A program made the position numbers and the translations under genes. A stretch of DNA of 34,109 bases from positions 1-34,109 of the forward strand of contig NZ_FCOQ01000014.1 of NCBI RefSeq assembly GCF_900021165.1, read 5' to 3'. The DNA comes from Paenibacillus phocaeensis (lineage in GTDB: Bacteria; Bacillota; Bacilli; Paenibacillales; Paenibacillaceae). The notes under the pieces were generated by a model, which saw nothing but the letters and a program-made list of their open reading frames with translations, was not told the DNA's origin and did not search any database. Numbering within the stretch: the first letter of the stretch is position 1; every line of letters begins with the position of its first letter. Below are positions 32,936 to 34,109 of this stretch, piece after piece.

Positions 32936-34109
32936 ATGGAAACAAAGGAAAGCCTGTCCTCGAAACTGCTGAAGGGAGCAGCTATTCTGAGCGCGGCAGC
33001 TCTGATGACCAAGCTGCTCGGGATGCTGCAGAAGATCCCGCTGCAAAATATCGGGGGAGACGGCGTATTCGGCATTTATAATACGGTATACCCTTTCTAT
33101 ACGCTGTTGATCACGCTCACGACATCCGGGTTTCAGGCGGCCGTAGCCAAATTCGTCGCCGAACGCCAGACCTCCGGGCTGGAGCGGGAACAGCGCGAAG
33201 TGCTGCAGCTGGCGGCGGTAATGATGACGGGATTGGGGATTGCGTTTGCGCTGCTGCTCTATTTCGGGGCGCCGATGCTGTCGCAGCTGATCGGCAGCCG
33301 TTTGCTGATTCCGGCCTTTCGCGGGGCGGCACCGGCGCTGGTGCTTGTTCCTGTCGCCGCTGCGTTGAGGGGGTATTTCCAAGGGCATCAGAATATGACG
33401 CCGACGGCGGTCTCCCAGGTGATGGAGCAGGCCGTCCGGGTAACCGTGATGATCGTTCTGCTTCTCATGCTCAGCCGGCTGGGGGCGGGAGAGCAGGATC
33501 TGGCCGGCGGGGCGCTGGTTGGCTCCTCGGCGGGAGCGGCGGCGGGCCTCGGGGTGATGCTGCTGTATTGGCGGCGGGTTTCGCGAAGACACACCCTGTC
33601 GGGAAATGGAAGCCAGATGCTGCCGGCTGATGAGGATCGGGCGTTGCGGCGGGAACGCCGAAAGCGGCTGCGGTCCGCCCTGCTCAAGGATGCGCTCCCG
33701 ATCAGCCTCGCCGCGCTTGCCGTTCCCCTGATCAGCCTGGTGGATACGTTTACGCTGCCGCGGCTGCTCTCCGCTCACGGGGAGGAGCTGCGAATCATGG
33801 CCCAGGTGGGCATCTACAACCGGGGCATCCCGCTCGTTCAACTGGTCACGATGCTGGCAACGTCGCTGTCGGTGTTGTTCATCCCGGCGATGGCCGAGCT
33901 GCAGATGAAGGGGGACGCCGGGGCGATCCGGCGGCAAGTGCAGGTGGCCTTGCGCTGGTTCTGGCTCATCGGCCTGGCCGCTTCGCTGGGCCTGGCCCTG
34001 CTGGCTGCGCCCATCAACGTGATGCTGTACGAGGATGCGGCGGGGTCGGCCACCTTGGCCTGGGTGGCCTGGACGGCCGCGCCCGGCGCGCTGGTCGCGG
34101 TCACGAGCG
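32936..34109 (+). CDS. MurJ/SpoVB-like polysaccharide flippase (YabM-type), 3' truncated
   Basis: The frame is open from ATG 32936 (AGTAGGTTG upstream) to the window edge: 391 codons without a stop, so the gene is cut here. It starts SSKLLKGAAILSAAALMTKLLGMLQKIPLQNIGGDGVFGIYNTVYPFYTLL in type, the pattern of MOP-superfamily lipid-linked oligosaccharide flippases such as SpoVB, YabM and MurJ (quoted in part: LLGMLQKIPLQNIGGDG). Many hydrophobic helices follow, with a basic cytoplasmic loop near residues 218-245. It probably moves lipid-linked wall precursors. YabM follows spoVT in B. subtilis, supporting that assignment over SpoVB. Codon use is very GC-rich at third positions. Confidence 0.9.
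   Translation, partial: METKESLSSKLLKGAAILSAAALMTKLLGMLQKIPLQNIGGDGVFGIYNTVYPFYTLLITLTTSGFQAAVAKFVAERQTSGLEREQREVLQLAAVMMTGLGIAFALLLYFGAPMLSQLIGSRLLIPAFRGAAPALVLVPVAAALRGYFQGHQNMTPTAVSQVMEQAVRVTVMIVLLLMLSRLGAGEQDLAGGALVGSSAGAAAGLGVMLLYWRRVSRRHTLSGNGSQMLPADEDRALRRERRKRLRSALLKDALPISLAALAVPLISLVDTFTLPRLLSAHGEELRIMAQVGIYNRGIPLVQLVTMLATSLSVLFIPAMAELQMKGDAGAIRRQVQVALRWFWLIGLAASLGLALLAAPINVMLYEDAAGSATLAWVAWTAAPGALVAVTS

Overview
The window is a chromosomal segment of an endospore-forming Firmicute, most likely Paenibacillus or a close relative. The evidence is gene content (csfB/gin, fin, yabG, sspF, spoVG, spoVT, veg, abrB), moderately high GC with strong AGGAGG-type ribosome binding sites, several TTG starts, and a gene order that follows the csfB-to-yabM segment near the origin in Bacillus. 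No phage, IS element, CRISPR array, tRNA, defence island or biosynthetic cluster is visible.

Layout. Positions 1-326 are the end of an rRNA operon (23S 3' end, 5S, terminator). Positions 336-890 hold two near-identical copies of an intergenic repeat (family A). Positions 895-4302 are accessory: an exported amidase with an S-layer-homology-like segment (minus strand), a small lipoprotein (plus) and a membrane protein of unknown function (minus). Positions 4518-12297 are the plus-strand block csfB, yaaO, tmk, darA, yaaR, holB, ricT, yabA, trmN, rsmI. abrB lies on the minus strand at 12451-12705, divergent from an HD-domain nucleotidase (13020-14309) followed by tatD. A c-di-AMP (ydaO-type) riboswitch and terminator precede yabE, a cell-wall-active G5/3D protein. 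Then come rnmV, ksgA, yabG, veg, sspF, ispE, purR, spoVG, glmU, prs, pth, fin, mfd, a PpiC foldase lipoprotein, spoVT and a MurJ/SpoVB-like flippase cut by the right edge.

The core genes serve replication and repair (tmk, holB, yabA, mfd, tatD), RNA maturation and modification (rnmV, ksgA, rsmI, trmN, pth), cell-envelope supply (ispE, glmU, yabE, foldase, flippase), nucleotide supply (prs, purR, HD nucleotidase) and sporulation control. Promoter-like sequences fit these roles: sigma-H before spoVG, sigma-F/G types before csfB, fin, sspF and spoVT, sigma-K before yabG, Spo0A boxes around abrB, PurBox-like sites before purR and tandem consensus sigma-A promoters before veg. Two c-di-AMP-responsive elements (DarA and the riboswitch) occur in the same window.

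I do not see an undescribed multi-gene system. The least explained material is non-coding: two repeat families (A at 336-862; B at 7477-7721 and, inverted, 15714-15873) with internal symmetry suggesting folded structures, and a few departures from Bacillus gene order. Start codons were moved from the longest frame where a ribosome binding site or promoter required it.
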